The notes below the pieces were generated by a model. It did no database searches. It worked only from the letters and a program-made list of their open reading frames with translations, and was not told the origin of the DNA. Below are positions 9,101 to 15,464 of a stretch of DNA of 21,054 nucleotides, in pieces. Where the stretch lies: positions 1-21,054 of the forward strand of contig URQR01000013.1 in assembly GCA_900550065.1 (NCBI GenBank), given 5' to 3'. The position numbers and the translations under genes were made by a program. This stretch comes from an uncultured Eubacteriales bacterium. GTDB lineage: Bacteria > Bacillota > Clostridia > UBA1381 > UMGS1253. Every line of letters begins with the position of its first letter. Position 1 is the stretch's first letter.

Positions 9101-9405
9101 TTGAAAAAGCGCAGGAGCCGGGCGGTGAAGAACCGTTGCCTTCACGCGTATCCATCAAACGTTATGACGCAGAGAGCAAAACGGCAGTGATTGAGGCGGA
9201 TACAGCGTGTACGGCAATTGTCATTTTCGCAGGATATGCAAACGATTTACTGATAGATGTAAAGCTTGTCAATATAGAGCTAAAGCAGGGTGAAAACGAA
9301 ATAAAGGCCGAAGGCTTTGACATGACAGGCGCGGTGAGTGGATGTGTTATGGTTTGGGACAGCGCGACGGGGATAAAGCCGCTCTGCAAGGCATATCCGT
9401 TTTAA
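3109..9405 (+). CDS. Giant secreted alpha/beta-hydrolase-like protein with repeated CBM-like and DNRLRE-like modules
   Basis: The protein has 2098 residues. A Sec signal peptide occupies residues 1 to about 24 (basic MRR, hydrophobic core, AFA cleavage site). An alpha/beta-hydrolase-like region follows (about 30-505) with nucleophile elbow GNSKG (S352) and a late GH pair (H477) as likely triad members; the acid is unclear. Residues about 506-608 look like an Ig-like fold. Then come three DNRLRE/CBM96-like modules (about 612-725, 920-1090, 1690-1840) and five jelly-roll CBM4/9-like modules (about 728-915, 1092-1260, 1265-1482, 1484-1688, 1845-1988). The CBM-like modules share a GRK segment, an ANEW segment and a closing YIDD motif. 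The C-terminus ends MVWDSATGIKPLC, a tail type I recall from other clostridial exoproteins. No LPXTG, SLH or dockerin motif is evident. The substrate, perhaps an esterified plant or host glycan, is inference. Ribosome site GAGGGGG is at 3091-3097. Confidence 0.75.
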   Translation: MRRILCIFLCVALLLTCVSLPAFAAGYDGFRIESLEQYCVHSEELAKDGYIGIPVGIKTYAKGNSTAQSQVILYVVNTNTERIGTDSDETIITSMLERGYVVVVLDYQNHASSVSPDLDWSIQAIRNKVGGGQFLGGAQCNTKVNYVVPAGYNVTLDEYYWAIDKHGSVGTLDKIVEIWNNDFKSVKKDSVINYPDGTSKKVSEVTAQDIYDCVKKDGSPIDMDLRMDIIYPTNPAQKVPVYSVASSSELRVDTWTSSMRPHLTGFLFAGYAGVVFDYAYTPMARTDHYGYFDGDGSGSVGGITGDNYTYSVSVFNGIKSDTAAIRKIRWLSDYEGDKYKFDVDKIGVYGNSKGGLCTRLGNQHPELLREQRYFDGHYGETRYEIGDTADDGRGIIDGGEAQPWLTYSDGTPIPSNVQFVYANCGGGYDDITYGHAPTFASGSMMDGSYQGFYPGVVNACRTYDIPCVYLSMPELGHALVYGTDKDYGLDGYKALFDMAHYYLKGDGPILQYIDIEGGTQNVDAKAGMKFKFAGSVPKEEIQKITVTNSVTGDRAAGTWTASYGNTEWVFQPHNLKGGYEYVIDVPTTIKGDNGAALQQSRTMRFTVKHEQMLGASKLTSDADMTLLKTASVDNGVYYLFEGTDFSASTTIGMRFSVENDAANTVLVYGVDAIDEENLANSTAGALLAEVPITGAGDYEIDVTDYVKGLASHKAAFILKAKKNQETKVLSHYDFENEPLGATSVGGMNLNSRTASAVSDEMNATSGGARSLKISHMLHNNYKNGQYHVWIEGNYQIALLSNLIQTQALDASDMGRKFHISFNLYDETSRRVTYRLSPWSSSNFDNIDWEANMYYEQSKANEWNNFSFEYRIDDEKDIRINKKTFSIVLESTMPNGKTGAAYLDDIKVTEDITDVKIAGAASESAFAPSLVLHPAEKLTLNSAGAAYVESGDNADKTMGGGVYISGRARQTEKAAAKSYIKLDLSAYDDGQAYFGFKTTEASKGTIAVYGIKDKELAANWSAQTINYLNAPANDRYSTGVTLDEVFEGAPLAEYSVSGAEEYTVDIASYVRYMKAIGASYATLVFVNDSSTEMVIDQENFDEKLSRSVVPGGGIAKYGRTTAEDHTGSGGGSYYMTPTEFAYERIRIDFLDYKTLTEKDIGRKFRLTYWAKATAPMSYFNATMASSSTDNSHNKITHQIDTANEWKQIVYEFTLTDKEIVDPSNTATGIFGLIDFEAVTPGETLYIDDVVLEEIGLGSVQIIPVDNVKTDKIVANINFDNWEEKVTNATGYREVNGKTGIVAGSGFEADTKYSVTAAEDATSGAGKSFLFVPNQSYNRLKFYNIFDHNLTETDVGRKLKVSFKVKTDAEGTFRYGLMSTLPRMTTGKYTLSEGYTPDSADYSTGMYPTANTATVTAEDVGRWKTYSFDVAIKQEMLPKNVLNGWDSKYYDVAIGLLGIIPGDTLKGKNIYIDDILVTEPDVSSETKVPYTYIQDFEKVTDAYAVASGNGMEFRWIDTDGTLWNEAIDGLSRKQIDKWEISNMDNYTVNGAKSFKGTSHASWNRFKLMNIMDTLTEDMIGIDYKITFYLKANRTGYFNIGLIGDNSNKTYGATPYMSTKIDVDTANEWKKYTYTFTVDQEIVDNNINFLLIGPQFGQKMTDTTDETSGKKYSVPTNTVEFYIDDLYATELVPGAGTGLAAVEQVSVMGDGSVYTDTLYVNGSKAEKNPKYIRKAYLRFDGGAYQHTQKATLCLNVEEANGQTIKLWGVKDANYPAELNYNTAPASDADESMLSAEVYGGVPIAQIKAEHAGQYEIDVTGFIADNAPNDYIFALTSEDIGGTEYIGLDFETYSFMAGADYAPFGGFGGSVRRTEGAAVVEGIANAGEGIQIYNVFGSGNAVCSAGETYTVSVDVTPLGESAYPVTMGLCSAEGVPALGASVTETIAAGETKRMEFVFTANASEKLNTLALYGGAAGGFKLDNVVVKSANMASLQDSASLLIEKAQEPGGEEPLPSRVSIKRYDAESKTAVIEADTACTAIVIFAGYANDLLIDVKLVNIELKQGENEIKAEGFDMTGAVSGCVMVWDSATGIKPLCKAYPF

Positions 9406-9423
9406 GAGAAGAAAATGCAGTAC

Positions 9424-9457
9424 AAAAAAACAGACAGCATTTTGCTGTCTGTTTTTT
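9424..9457 (+). terminator. Rho-independent terminator after the secreted hydrolase
   Basis: The A-run plus CAGACAGCA (9424-9439) pairs with TGCTGTCTG plus a T-run (9443-9458) around a TTT loop. The GC-containing core has nine pairs and is followed by seven T. It begins 18 bases after the stop codon and isolates the hydrolase from the MarR unit. Confidence 0.9.
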
Positions 9458-9468
9458 TGTGTATTGTC

Positions 9469-9497
9469 TTGACTTTAAGCTGTTTTTATGCTAAATT
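9469..9497 (+). promoter_or_regulatory. Promoter of the MarR-MATE operon
   Basis: TTGACT (9469-9474), 17 bases, TAAATT (9492-9497), with TGC just before the -10 (extended -10). The leader is about 50 bases. The inverted repeat at 9495-9532 overlaps the -10 end and the start of transcription. Confidence 0.6.
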
Positions 9498-9532
9498 AGT
9501 TAAGTAAATATAATTATAATAGTATAACTAAT
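9495..9532. promoter_or_regulatory. Candidate MarR operator (inverted repeat)
   Basis: ATTAGTTA (9495-9502) and TAACTAAT (9525-9532) form a perfect 8-bp inverted repeat with a 22-base AT-rich spacer. The left arm continues as TTAGTTAAGTAA, itself an imperfect palindrome, so there may be two MarR dimer sites. The position across the -10 and start point suits autorepression by the MarR protein encoded next. Confidence 0.55.
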
Positions 9533-9552
9533 AAGATTGGAGTTGGTGGCGT

Positions 9553-10008
9553 ATGAGTTTATATGAGTCACTCAATGCATTTTACTACAACATGTCGCTC
9601 AATGAATTGTTAATGATGAACAAAAATACGGTATATCCCAATATTACTTACAATAGCTTATTGTATTTGGACCTCATCACGTACTTTGACCGGTGTACAC
9701 CCAGTAAGCTGGCGCAGGCGCTTCAAATCTCTAAGTCGGCTGTGACGGTTAAAGTGAATGAATTAATCCGGCAGGGGCTTGTTGTCAAAACCCAAAGTGA
9801 AACGGACCGCAGTGTTTTTTATTTGTCCATTTCGCCAAAGGTTGAGCGGGATTACCGGCAGTATGACAAAAAGCTGCGCAATGCGGTATCGGCGATTCAA
9901 GAGAGATATTCGGTAGAAGACATTGAGAAAATGTGTGAAATGATATCAATTTTAAACGACTGCTATTATGATAAAAAACTTGAAGAGAACGGGAAAGGGT
10001 TCGATTAA
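9553..10008 (+). CDS. MarR-family transcriptional regulator
   Basis: The protein has 151 residues, a typical MarR length. The winged helix-turn-helix spans about 50-100: SKLAQALQISKSAVTVKVNE is the recognition region, and the wing carries ETDRSVFYLSIS with the conserved D-x-R-type loop. Flanking helices at both ends form the dimer interface. It probably represses itself and the MATE pump one base downstream, releasing DNA when a toxic ligand binds. The pairing recalls MepR-MepA of Staphylococcus aureus, though orthology is not shown. The start is the ATG at 9553, preceded by a modest GGAG/GGTGG ribosome site. The ligand is unknown. Confidence 0.88.
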   Translation: MSLYESLNAFYYNMSLNELLMMNKNTVYPNITYNSLLYLDLITYFDRCTPSKLAQALQISKSAVTVKVNELIRQGLVVKTQSETDRSVFYLSISPKVERDYRQYDKKLRNAVSAIQERYSVEDIEKMCEMISILNDCYYDKKLEENGKGFD

Positions 10009-10009
10009 G

Positions 10010-11368
10010 ATGAAGGAAATGCAAAATAAACTGGCAAAACAATTTACAGTTTGGTCGCTGCTGCGGTTCGCGCTGCCGACGATTGTAATGATGCTTTTTA
10101 TGTCTTTTTACACGATGATAGACGGAATTTTTGTCTCCAATATTTTAGGCACAGACGCTCTATCGGCTGTAAACCTCGTCTATCCGGCGATATCGGTCGT
10201 AGTGGCGCTGGGCGGTATGCTTGCAACCGGCGGCAGCGCCGTTATTGCAAAAAAAATGGGGGAAGGAAAGCCGGCAGAGGCACGGCAAGACTTTACGCTG
10301 ATTGTTTCGGTGGGCGTGTTTATCGGGTTTTTGCTCGTGCTGCTCGGCGGCCTGTTTTTGCCGCAGATGCTCCGCTTTCTTGGCGCCTCCGGGGAGATTT
10401 ATGCGCTTTGCTATGCATATGCAAAGCCCTATATATGGTTTATTCCCTCCGCGGTACTTCAGATGCTGTTCCAAACTTTTTTTGTGACTGCGGGACGGCC
10501 TGCAGTGGGGCTGACAGTTACGGTGCTTGGCGGTATTGCGAATATCGTATTAGATTATGTTTTTATCGGCGTTTTTGGCTGGGGGATGGCCGGCGCGGCG
10601 GTTGCCACCGGTATCGGATACTCTGTCCCCGCCCTGTTTGGGCTGGCGTGGTTTGCCGTAAGCAGACGAGGGACATTATATTTTGTGCGGCCCGTTTGGC
10701 GCGGAAAAGTATTGTTAAAAGCGCTGGGAAATGGCTCGTCCGAAATGGTGACCTATTTGTCTGAGGCGGTGGTTACGTTTCTGTTTAATATGACAATGCT
10801 GCGATATTTAGGCGCGGACGGTGTTGCGGCAATTACAATTGTCTTATACACCGATGCGCTTTTAGTTGGTATGTATCTTGGGTATGGAATTGGCGTCGCG
10901 CCTGTTTTAAGCTATAACTACGGACAGGGGGACCGGGCACAGCTCGTGCGGCTTTTTAAAATCAGCCTATGGTTTTTGGGGATTTGTTCATTGGTGACGC
11001 TGGCGGGCGGCCTACTGTTTACCCGGCAGCTTGTGGGAGTGTTTGCTTCAGATGGAACTGCTGTGTTTGACTTGGCGGTGTTTGGATTCTCGCTCTACTC
11101 GATTTGCTTTTTGTTTAAGGGAACGAATATTTTTGCTTCGGCGTTGTTTACGGCCTTGTCCGACGGGAAAACGTCCGCAATCCTATCGTTTCTGCGTACG
11201 TTTGTTTTTATTGCCGCAGGAATTCTGCTGCTCCCTCTATGGCTGGGCGTGAACGGCGTATGGCTTGCTGTTCCCTTTGCGGAGACTGTAAGTATTTTTC
11301 TGTCGGTCTACTGCTTCCGTACAAACTTTTTTAGTCGGATACGTTCATTGGAAACAAATAGGGAATAA
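10010..11368 (+). CDS. MATE-family multidrug efflux transporter
   Basis: The protein has 452 residues, the usual MATE length, with about twelve hydrophobic helices and an internal two-half layout (FALPTIVMMLFMSFYTMIDG in the first half; a second set begins near the segment EMVTYLSEAVVTFLFN). It is a membrane antiporter expected to export drugs or cationic metabolites using an H+ or Na+ gradient. The frame opens upstream at 9968, but I place the start at the ATG at 10010, with AAAGGG at 9995-10000 as ribosome site. That leaves one base between the MarR stop and this start, which implies translational coupling. Expression should follow the MarR promoter and operator. The substrate cannot be told from the sequence. 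Confidence 0.92.
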   Translation: MKEMQNKLAKQFTVWSLLRFALPTIVMMLFMSFYTMIDGIFVSNILGTDALSAVNLVYPAISVVVALGGMLATGGSAVIAKKMGEGKPAEARQDFTLIVSVGVFIGFLLVLLGGLFLPQMLRFLGASGEIYALCYAYAKPYIWFIPSAVLQMLFQTFFVTAGRPAVGLTVTVLGGIANIVLDYVFIGVFGWGMAGAAVATGIGYSVPALFGLAWFAVSRRGTLYFVRPVWRGKVLLKALGNGSSEMVTYLSEAVVTFLFNMTMLRYLGADGVAAITIVLYTDALLVGMYLGYGIGVAPVLSYNYGQGDRAQLVRLFKISLWFLGICSLVTLAGGLLFTRQLVGVFASDGTAVFDLAVFGFSLYSICFLFKGTNIFASALFTALSDGKTSAILSFLRTFVFIAAGILLLPLWLGVNGVWLAVPFAETVSIFLSVYCFRTNFFSRIRSLETNRE

Positions 11369-11375
11369 AAAAATC

Positions 11376-11406
11376 AAAAGGAGCGCTGGAATAAGGCGCT
11401 CCTTTT
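11376..11406. terminator. Bidirectional terminator
   Basis: AAAAGGAGCGC (11376-11386) pairs perfectly over 11 bp with GCGCTCCTTTT (11396-11406) around a 9-base loop. T-runs lie on the 3' side in both directions. It sits between the convergent ends of the MATE gene and the second AraC gene. Confidence 0.88.
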
Positions 11407-11408
11407 AT

Positions 11409-12212
11409 TTATGAATGTGTGGTATTGCCCTGCTCCTGATATAATTGATTGCGGTACCTTGACGGTGAAACGCCGTACTTTGCCCGAAATAGGCGGGAAA
11501 AATAAAACGCGTCTTCAAAGCCCGCCTCCCGGCTGATTGCTGCAACAGAATAGTTGGTCGTCTCCAATAAAATGGCGGCCTGCGATAAGCGGACGTCGTT
11601 CATATAATTCGCCGGGGATTTTCCGAAAAAGGACTGAAATTTGCGGAATACACTTGGAGATGAGAGCGACAGGTGCGTACCAATGTCTTGTACGGTGAGC
11701 TTTTTCATATAGTTTTTCCCCACAAACGATATGATTTCATTCATCATGGGGTCGGCTTTTGGCCTTTGCGTGCCGCAATTCAATAGTATTTTTATGAGCT
11801 GGTATAAATCGGACAGGTCGTCGCATAGCGCTCTGCCGGACAACAAGCGGCGAATCAAGTTGTAGAGCGTTTGCTGGTCTTTTGGCGGCAACAATACAGG
11901 AAAACTGTACAAGCTATCGAGCGGGTAAGCACCGTTAATGAGAACGTCTAAAAACACCCAATGCGCGCGCATTTGCCCGGTTTGGGGATTCACGTGGTGC
12001 GTAATAGACTGCAATGTTTCGGCGGGGGCGATAAACGCGCCCATCTCGCCCGTGGAACAGGCGGGACCGCCGTCTAAGCTAATCTGATAAGAACCCTCTA
12101 TCGCCTGTACGACGGACAGAACAGGCAGACTTTTTTTCACAAAAAAGCCGTCCTCGGTGAAGGTTTGGCGGCCGGTGCTGTACCGCTTTATATCGATTGT
12201 TTGTAGTTCCAT
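11409..12212 (-). CDS. AraC-family transcriptional regulator (divergent to glycyl radical enzyme)
   Basis: The protein has 267 residues. Residues about 10-100 resemble the cupin-type effector domain of AraC proteins. Residues about 160-258 carry two helix-turn-helix motifs (first about 172-192, second about 220-243, SVAAISREAGFEDAFYFSR) and the closing GVSPSRYRNQ signature. The start at 12212 has GGGGAGGCG upstream on the minus strand. It shares a 118-base spacer with the glycyl radical enzyme gene, whose promoter has a good -10 but weak -35, so an activator role is likely. It shows little likeness to the other AraC protein in the window outside the DNA-binding domain. The inducer is probably the radical enzyme's substrate, which is inference. 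Confidence 0.88.
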   Translation of the reverse strand: MELQTIDIKRYSTGRQTFTEDGFFVKKSLPVLSVVQAIEGSYQISLDGGPACSTGEMGAFIAPAETLQSITHHVNPQTGQMRAHWVFLDVLINGAYPLDSLYSFPVLLPPKDQQTLYNLIRRLLSGRALCDDLSDLYQLIKILLNCGTQRPKADPMMNEIISFVGKNYMKKLTVQDIGTHLSLSSPSVFRKFQSFFGKSPANYMNDVRLSQAAILLETTNYSVAAISREAGFEDAFYFSRLFRAKYGVSPSRYRNQLYQEQGNTTHS

Positions 12213-12236
12213 ACAAAACGCCTCCCCTGTAATAGT

Positions 12237-12265
12237 ATAGTACAGGAAAAAGAAAGGATAGTCAA
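12237..12265 (-). promoter_or_regulatory. Promoter of the second AraC gene
   Basis: On the minus strand: TTGACT (12265-12260), 17 bases, TACTAT (12242-12237). The -35 is near consensus and the -10 is moderate. It is back to back with the glycyl radical enzyme promoter. Confidence 0.5.
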
Positions 12266-12301
12266 TGGAAAAATAGATTTTGGAATAGTATAATCTATAA
12301 T
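12266..12301 (+). promoter_or_regulatory. Probable activator-dependent promoter of the glycyl radical enzyme
   Basis: A perfect TATAAT lies at 12289-12294 and a second at 12296-12301. At 17 bases upstream of the first the -35 position reads TGGAAA, a poor match. TAGATT (12274-12279) and AATCTA (12292-12297) form an inverted repeat across the -10. The weak -35 beside an AraC gene suggests that AraC recruits RNA polymerase here. Confidence 0.5.
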
Positions 12302-12330
12302 AATAAAGCTTTGAAACGAGGTGTGCTGTA

Positions 12331-14469
12331 ATGGAGTTTTATACGGCGTTTCATCAAAAACGGCCTGTTCGGCTCAGCGAGCCGACTCGGCTATTTGCGT
12401 GGGAGTCGCTGCACGGAAAATATGGCGATGAAGCAACAAAAACACCCGCAGTCAGCATGGACGGCGTGGCGGGATTCGCATCAATGACACCGCAGCAGCA
12501 ATATAATAATGCGATTGCAAAAATTGCCGCCGATGCGCCGCTCCGTATCTGTGCGGCGGAAAAGGTCAGCGGCGCGGCAACGCTTGGCATGGCGATTGAG
12601 CATCTGGTTCCAGCTACTTTTCATGGCGAAAAGCTGTGGGGGAGCGTGAGCCACCTAACGCTGGGATTTTGGCGTGTCCTGCGGGAAGGAATCGACGCAA
12701 TCGAGCAGCAGGTATTAGTGCGTCTTGCGGAGGAGGGCGACGATGCAAAGCGCGCGCAACTGACAGGGATGAAGTCCGTAATTGACGCGATGCGTATATG
12801 GCATAAAAGGTATGTGTCGGCACTAAAGGAGCGCGGCGCGGCGCATATCCATGCTTTGCTGCGTGTTCCGTTTGCGCCTGCGCAGAATTTTCATGAGGCG
12901 GTGCAAAGCCTGTGGTTCACGTTTGCTTTTATGCGACTGTGCGGGAATTGGCCCGGCATTGGACGGCTCGACGAGATGCTGGGTGGGTATTTAAAACAGG
13001 ATTTAGAAACCGGTGTGCTCACGATAGGGGAAGCGCGGGAGATTCTTGCGAGTATGTTTATCAAAGGGTGCGAATGGATTCGCAGCGACGCGCCCGTTGG
13101 CTCCGGCGACGCGCAGCACTATCAAAATATTGTGCTGGCGGGAATCGACGCGGAAGGAAGCGAGGTCACAAACGAGGTGACCTACCTTGTACTCGATATC
13201 GTGGAGGAGTTAGGGATCAGCGACTTTCCAATCACGGTACGGGTATCGGATAAAACATCGCCGCGGCTGTTGACGCGCGTAGCAGAGGTGATGCGCCATG
13301 GCGGCGGAGTTGTTGCGGTGTATAATGAGCCGCTTATCATAGACAGTCTGACTCGGTTCGGATATTCTGTACCAGAGGCGCGCCGGTTCGCCAATGACGG
13401 CTGCTGGGAGGTGCAGGTTCCGGGAAAAACACTGTTTCACTATGTGCCGTTTGACGGCCTGCGGATTCTTTTGGACGATACGCTGCATGTATCAGACGAA
13501 ACGCCGGTGCACTTTGACTCTATGGATACGCTCTATGCAGCGTTTAAAGAAAACCTAAGGACTGCTATGGAGCAGATTTACCACAATACTGTTGTCCGGT
13601 TTACGGGAAAGGAACCGGGCGCAATATGGGAGTGGAACGCGGCCGAAGATATTCCGTGTTCTGCGGTGTCGCTTTTGGAGGAAGGGTGTATCGAATCGGG
13701 CCGTTCCTATATCAACGGCGGCCCGGCCTATACGGTTATTTCGCCGCATATCGGCGGCGCGCCCGACGTTGGAAACAGCTTATATGCAATAGACCGGCTT
13801 GTCTTTCAAGAAAAAAAGGTGACCTTTGACCAACTGATGGATATCCTGCGCCACAATTGGGACGGAAACGAGGCGTTGCGGCAATATGCGCTGAACCGTT
13901 ATACCTATTACGGCAATGACAACGATGAGGCGGACGCGTATACCGTTCGGGTTCTAAATGATTTTGCGGATTTGGTCGCGCCGCTCAATGGTCGCTGCCC
14001 CATCCTATTTCCGCCGGGCGTCAGCACCTTTGGACGGCAGCTTGAGTGGGCGCCGCAGCGCGCTGCAACGCCGTCCGGGCATAAACGCGGAGAAGTCCTG
14101 TCCGGAAACGCATCGCCGACACCGGGTACAGACACGGCGGGGGCGACAGCGGTCATCTGTTCCTACTGCAAGGCCGACTTGGGCCGTCAGGTCAATGGGG
14201 CCGCGCTTGACGTAAAGCTTTACCCCGCGACAGTACAGGGTGAAAACGGGACAGCCGCACTTGTTTCTCTAATCAAAGGGTTTGTCGCGTTAGGCGGGTT
14301 CTTTATGCAGTTGGATGTGCTCGACGCGGCTGCGCTGCGTGCGGCGCAGGAAAATCCCGCCGCGTATAAGACGCTGTCCGTACGCGTCTCGGGCTGGAAC
14401 GCCCGGTTTGTTACACTAAATAAAGAGTGGCAGGATATGATTATAGCGCGCACAGCGCAGGAATTGTAG
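12331..14469 (+). CDS. Glycyl radical enzyme of unknown substrate (PFL-like family)
   Basis: The protein has 712 residues, shorter than the roughly 750-850 of most family members; the shortfall seems to lie in the N-terminal part. The C-terminal glycyl radical motif is RVSGWNARF (radical carrier G688, 24 residues from the end). The mid-protein active-site loop reads NDGCWE: thiyl C358 followed by W359 and E360. A Cys-x-Glu arrangement is typical of the dehydratase and lyase-type enzymes (choline lyase, glycerol dehydratase, hydroxyproline dehydratase, usually GCVE) and unlike the Cys-Cys pair of pyruvate formate-lyase. H108 (SHLT) may match the conserved active-site His of the dehydratases. 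The Trp next to the Cys is unusual to me. The activase follows after 34 bases. The gene is cytoplasmic and anaerobic, and no microcompartment genes are present. The start at 12331 has a modest upstream GAGGTG. The exact reaction is not assignable. Confidence 0.88.
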   Translation: MEFYTAFHQKRPVRLSEPTRLFAWESLHGKYGDEATKTPAVSMDGVAGFASMTPQQQYNNAIAKIAADAPLRICAAEKVSGAATLGMAIEHLVPATFHGEKLWGSVSHLTLGFWRVLREGIDAIEQQVLVRLAEEGDDAKRAQLTGMKSVIDAMRIWHKRYVSALKERGAAHIHALLRVPFAPAQNFHEAVQSLWFTFAFMRLCGNWPGIGRLDEMLGGYLKQDLETGVLTIGEAREILASMFIKGCEWIRSDAPVGSGDAQHYQNIVLAGIDAEGSEVTNEVTYLVLDIVEELGISDFPITVRVSDKTSPRLLTRVAEVMRHGGGVVAVYNEPLIIDSLTRFGYSVPEARRFANDGCWEVQVPGKTLFHYVPFDGLRILLDDTLHVSDETPVHFDSMDTLYAAFKENLRTAMEQIYHNTVVRFTGKEPGAIWEWNAAEDIPCSAVSLLEEGCIESGRSYINGGPAYTVISPHIGGAPDVGNSLYAIDRLVFQEKKVTFDQLMDILRHNWDGNEALRQYALNRYTYYGNDNDEADAYTVRVLNDFADLVAPLNGRCPILFPPGVSTFGRQLEWAPQRAATPSGHKRGEVLSGNASPTPGTDTAGATAVICSYCKADLGRQVNGAALDVKLYPATVQGENGTAALVSLIKGFVALGGFFMQLDVLDAAALRAAQENPAAYKTLSVRVSGWNARFVTLNKEWQDMIIARTAQEL

Positions 14470-14503
14470 TGCGCTTCCGAAACGGGAAAGGGGGAAGTCT
14501 GCG

Positions 14504-15400
14504 ATGGAGCTACTTGTTACAAAAATTCAACGCTTCAGCACGCACGACGGGCCGGGCGTACGGACGGTTGTGTTTTTGAAGGGGTGTCCTCTACGGTGCA
14601 AATGGTGCCACAACCCCGAAACGCAATTGGATAGGCCGCAGCTCTTTTTTTCACCGCAAAGCTGTATTGGCTGCAGCGCATGTATAGCAGCTTGCCCCAC
14701 GGGGGCGCATCAATCAAACACTGACGGCAGTCACCGCTTTAATGTGTCAAAATGCTGCGGATGTTTGCGCTGTACGCGGGTATGTCCCACAGGCGCGTCT
14801 GAGCCGGTCGGCGTGGCGATGCAAGTGGAGCAAATTATAGAGCAGGTGCTGCGCGACCGGGCGTTTTATGGAAAGGACGGCGGACTTACGGTTTCGGGCG
14901 GCGAACCGATGCGGCAGGCGGAGGGGTGCCTTGCGCTTCTACGCGCAGCGAAGGAGGCGGGGCTGTCCACTGCGGTAGAGACCTGCGGCCACTTTGCAGA
15001 ACAGTATGTTTCGGAGCTGGCGGCGCGGGCGGATTTGCTTTTGTGGGACTTCAAGGACGGCAATACGGCGCGTCACATGGCGTACACGGGCGTGTCCAAC
15101 GAGCGGATTTTGCGTAATTTATACCTCGCCGGCCAAAGCGCGCGGCAAATTGTGCTGCGCTGTATTATGGTAAAAGGCGTAAACATGGACGAAGAACATT
15201 ATAATGCAATTGCACGGGTTCAGCAAAAGCTGCGCGCCTGCACAGGTGTCGAGCTGATTCCGTATCATGCTTATGGCGGGTCGAAGATGGCACAGCTGGG
15301 ATACCGCGACAATGGAAACAAAGACTGGATACCCGGCGAGCAGGCGCTGCGTGAGGCAAAGGCGGCACTGGAGCGGCTCGGCTGTGTTGTGATTGGGTGA
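14504..15400 (+). CDS. Glycyl radical enzyme activating enzyme (radical SAM)
   Basis: The protein has 298 residues. The radical-SAM cluster motif is CPLRCKWC (C28, C32, C35), followed by a ferredoxin-like insert with two CxxCxxCxxxC clusters (C54, C57, C60, C64 and C87 to C94, with C84 as first ligand). It carries the SAM-binding VSGGEP motif near residue 131. Three [4Fe-4S] clusters are the standard layout for activases of the dehydratase and lyase-type enzymes, whereas the pyruvate formate-lyase activase lacks the insert. This supports a non-PFL role for the partner. It should abstract the hydrogen from G688 of the neighbour. Ribosome site AAAGGGGGA precedes the ATG. It is the last gene of the two-gene operon and ends at a strong terminator. 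Confidence 0.93.
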   Translation: MELLVTKIQRFSTHDGPGVRTVVFLKGCPLRCKWCHNPETQLDRPQLFFSPQSCIGCSACIAACPTGAHQSNTDGSHRFNVSKCCGCLRCTRVCPTGASEPVGVAMQVEQIIEQVLRDRAFYGKDGGLTVSGGEPMRQAEGCLALLRAAKEAGLSTAVETCGHFAEQYVSELAARADLLLWDFKDGNTARHMAYTGVSNERILRNLYLAGQSARQIVLRCIMVKGVNMDEEHYNAIARVQQKLRACTGVELIPYHAYGGSKMAQLGYRDNGNKDWIPGEQALREAKAALERLGCVVIG

Positions 15401-15426
15401 GTATGCCGTTTAACCGGCACAAAAAT

Positions 15427-15462
15427 AAAAGGGGAAGAAACAAATCTGTTTCTTCCCCTTTT
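15427..15462. terminator. Bidirectional terminator
   Basis: A 16-bp perfect stem, AAAAGGGGAAGAAACA (15427-15442) with TGTTTCTTCCCCTTTT (15447-15462), closes on loop AATC. It sits between the convergent activase and ligase genes, two bases from the ligase stop, and can serve both strands. Confidence 0.92.
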
Positions 15463-15464
15463 GA

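Noticed and set aside
9968..10009. Longer MATE start overlapping the MarR gene
   Set aside because: The extra 14 residues are hydrophilic and lie in the MarR coding region; the ATG at 10010 has a better-placed AAAGGG.
10051..10764. 237-codon open frame inside the MATE gene
   Set aside because: Cys- and Arg-rich translation typical of an out-of-frame shadow; the MATE frame has clear membrane helices.
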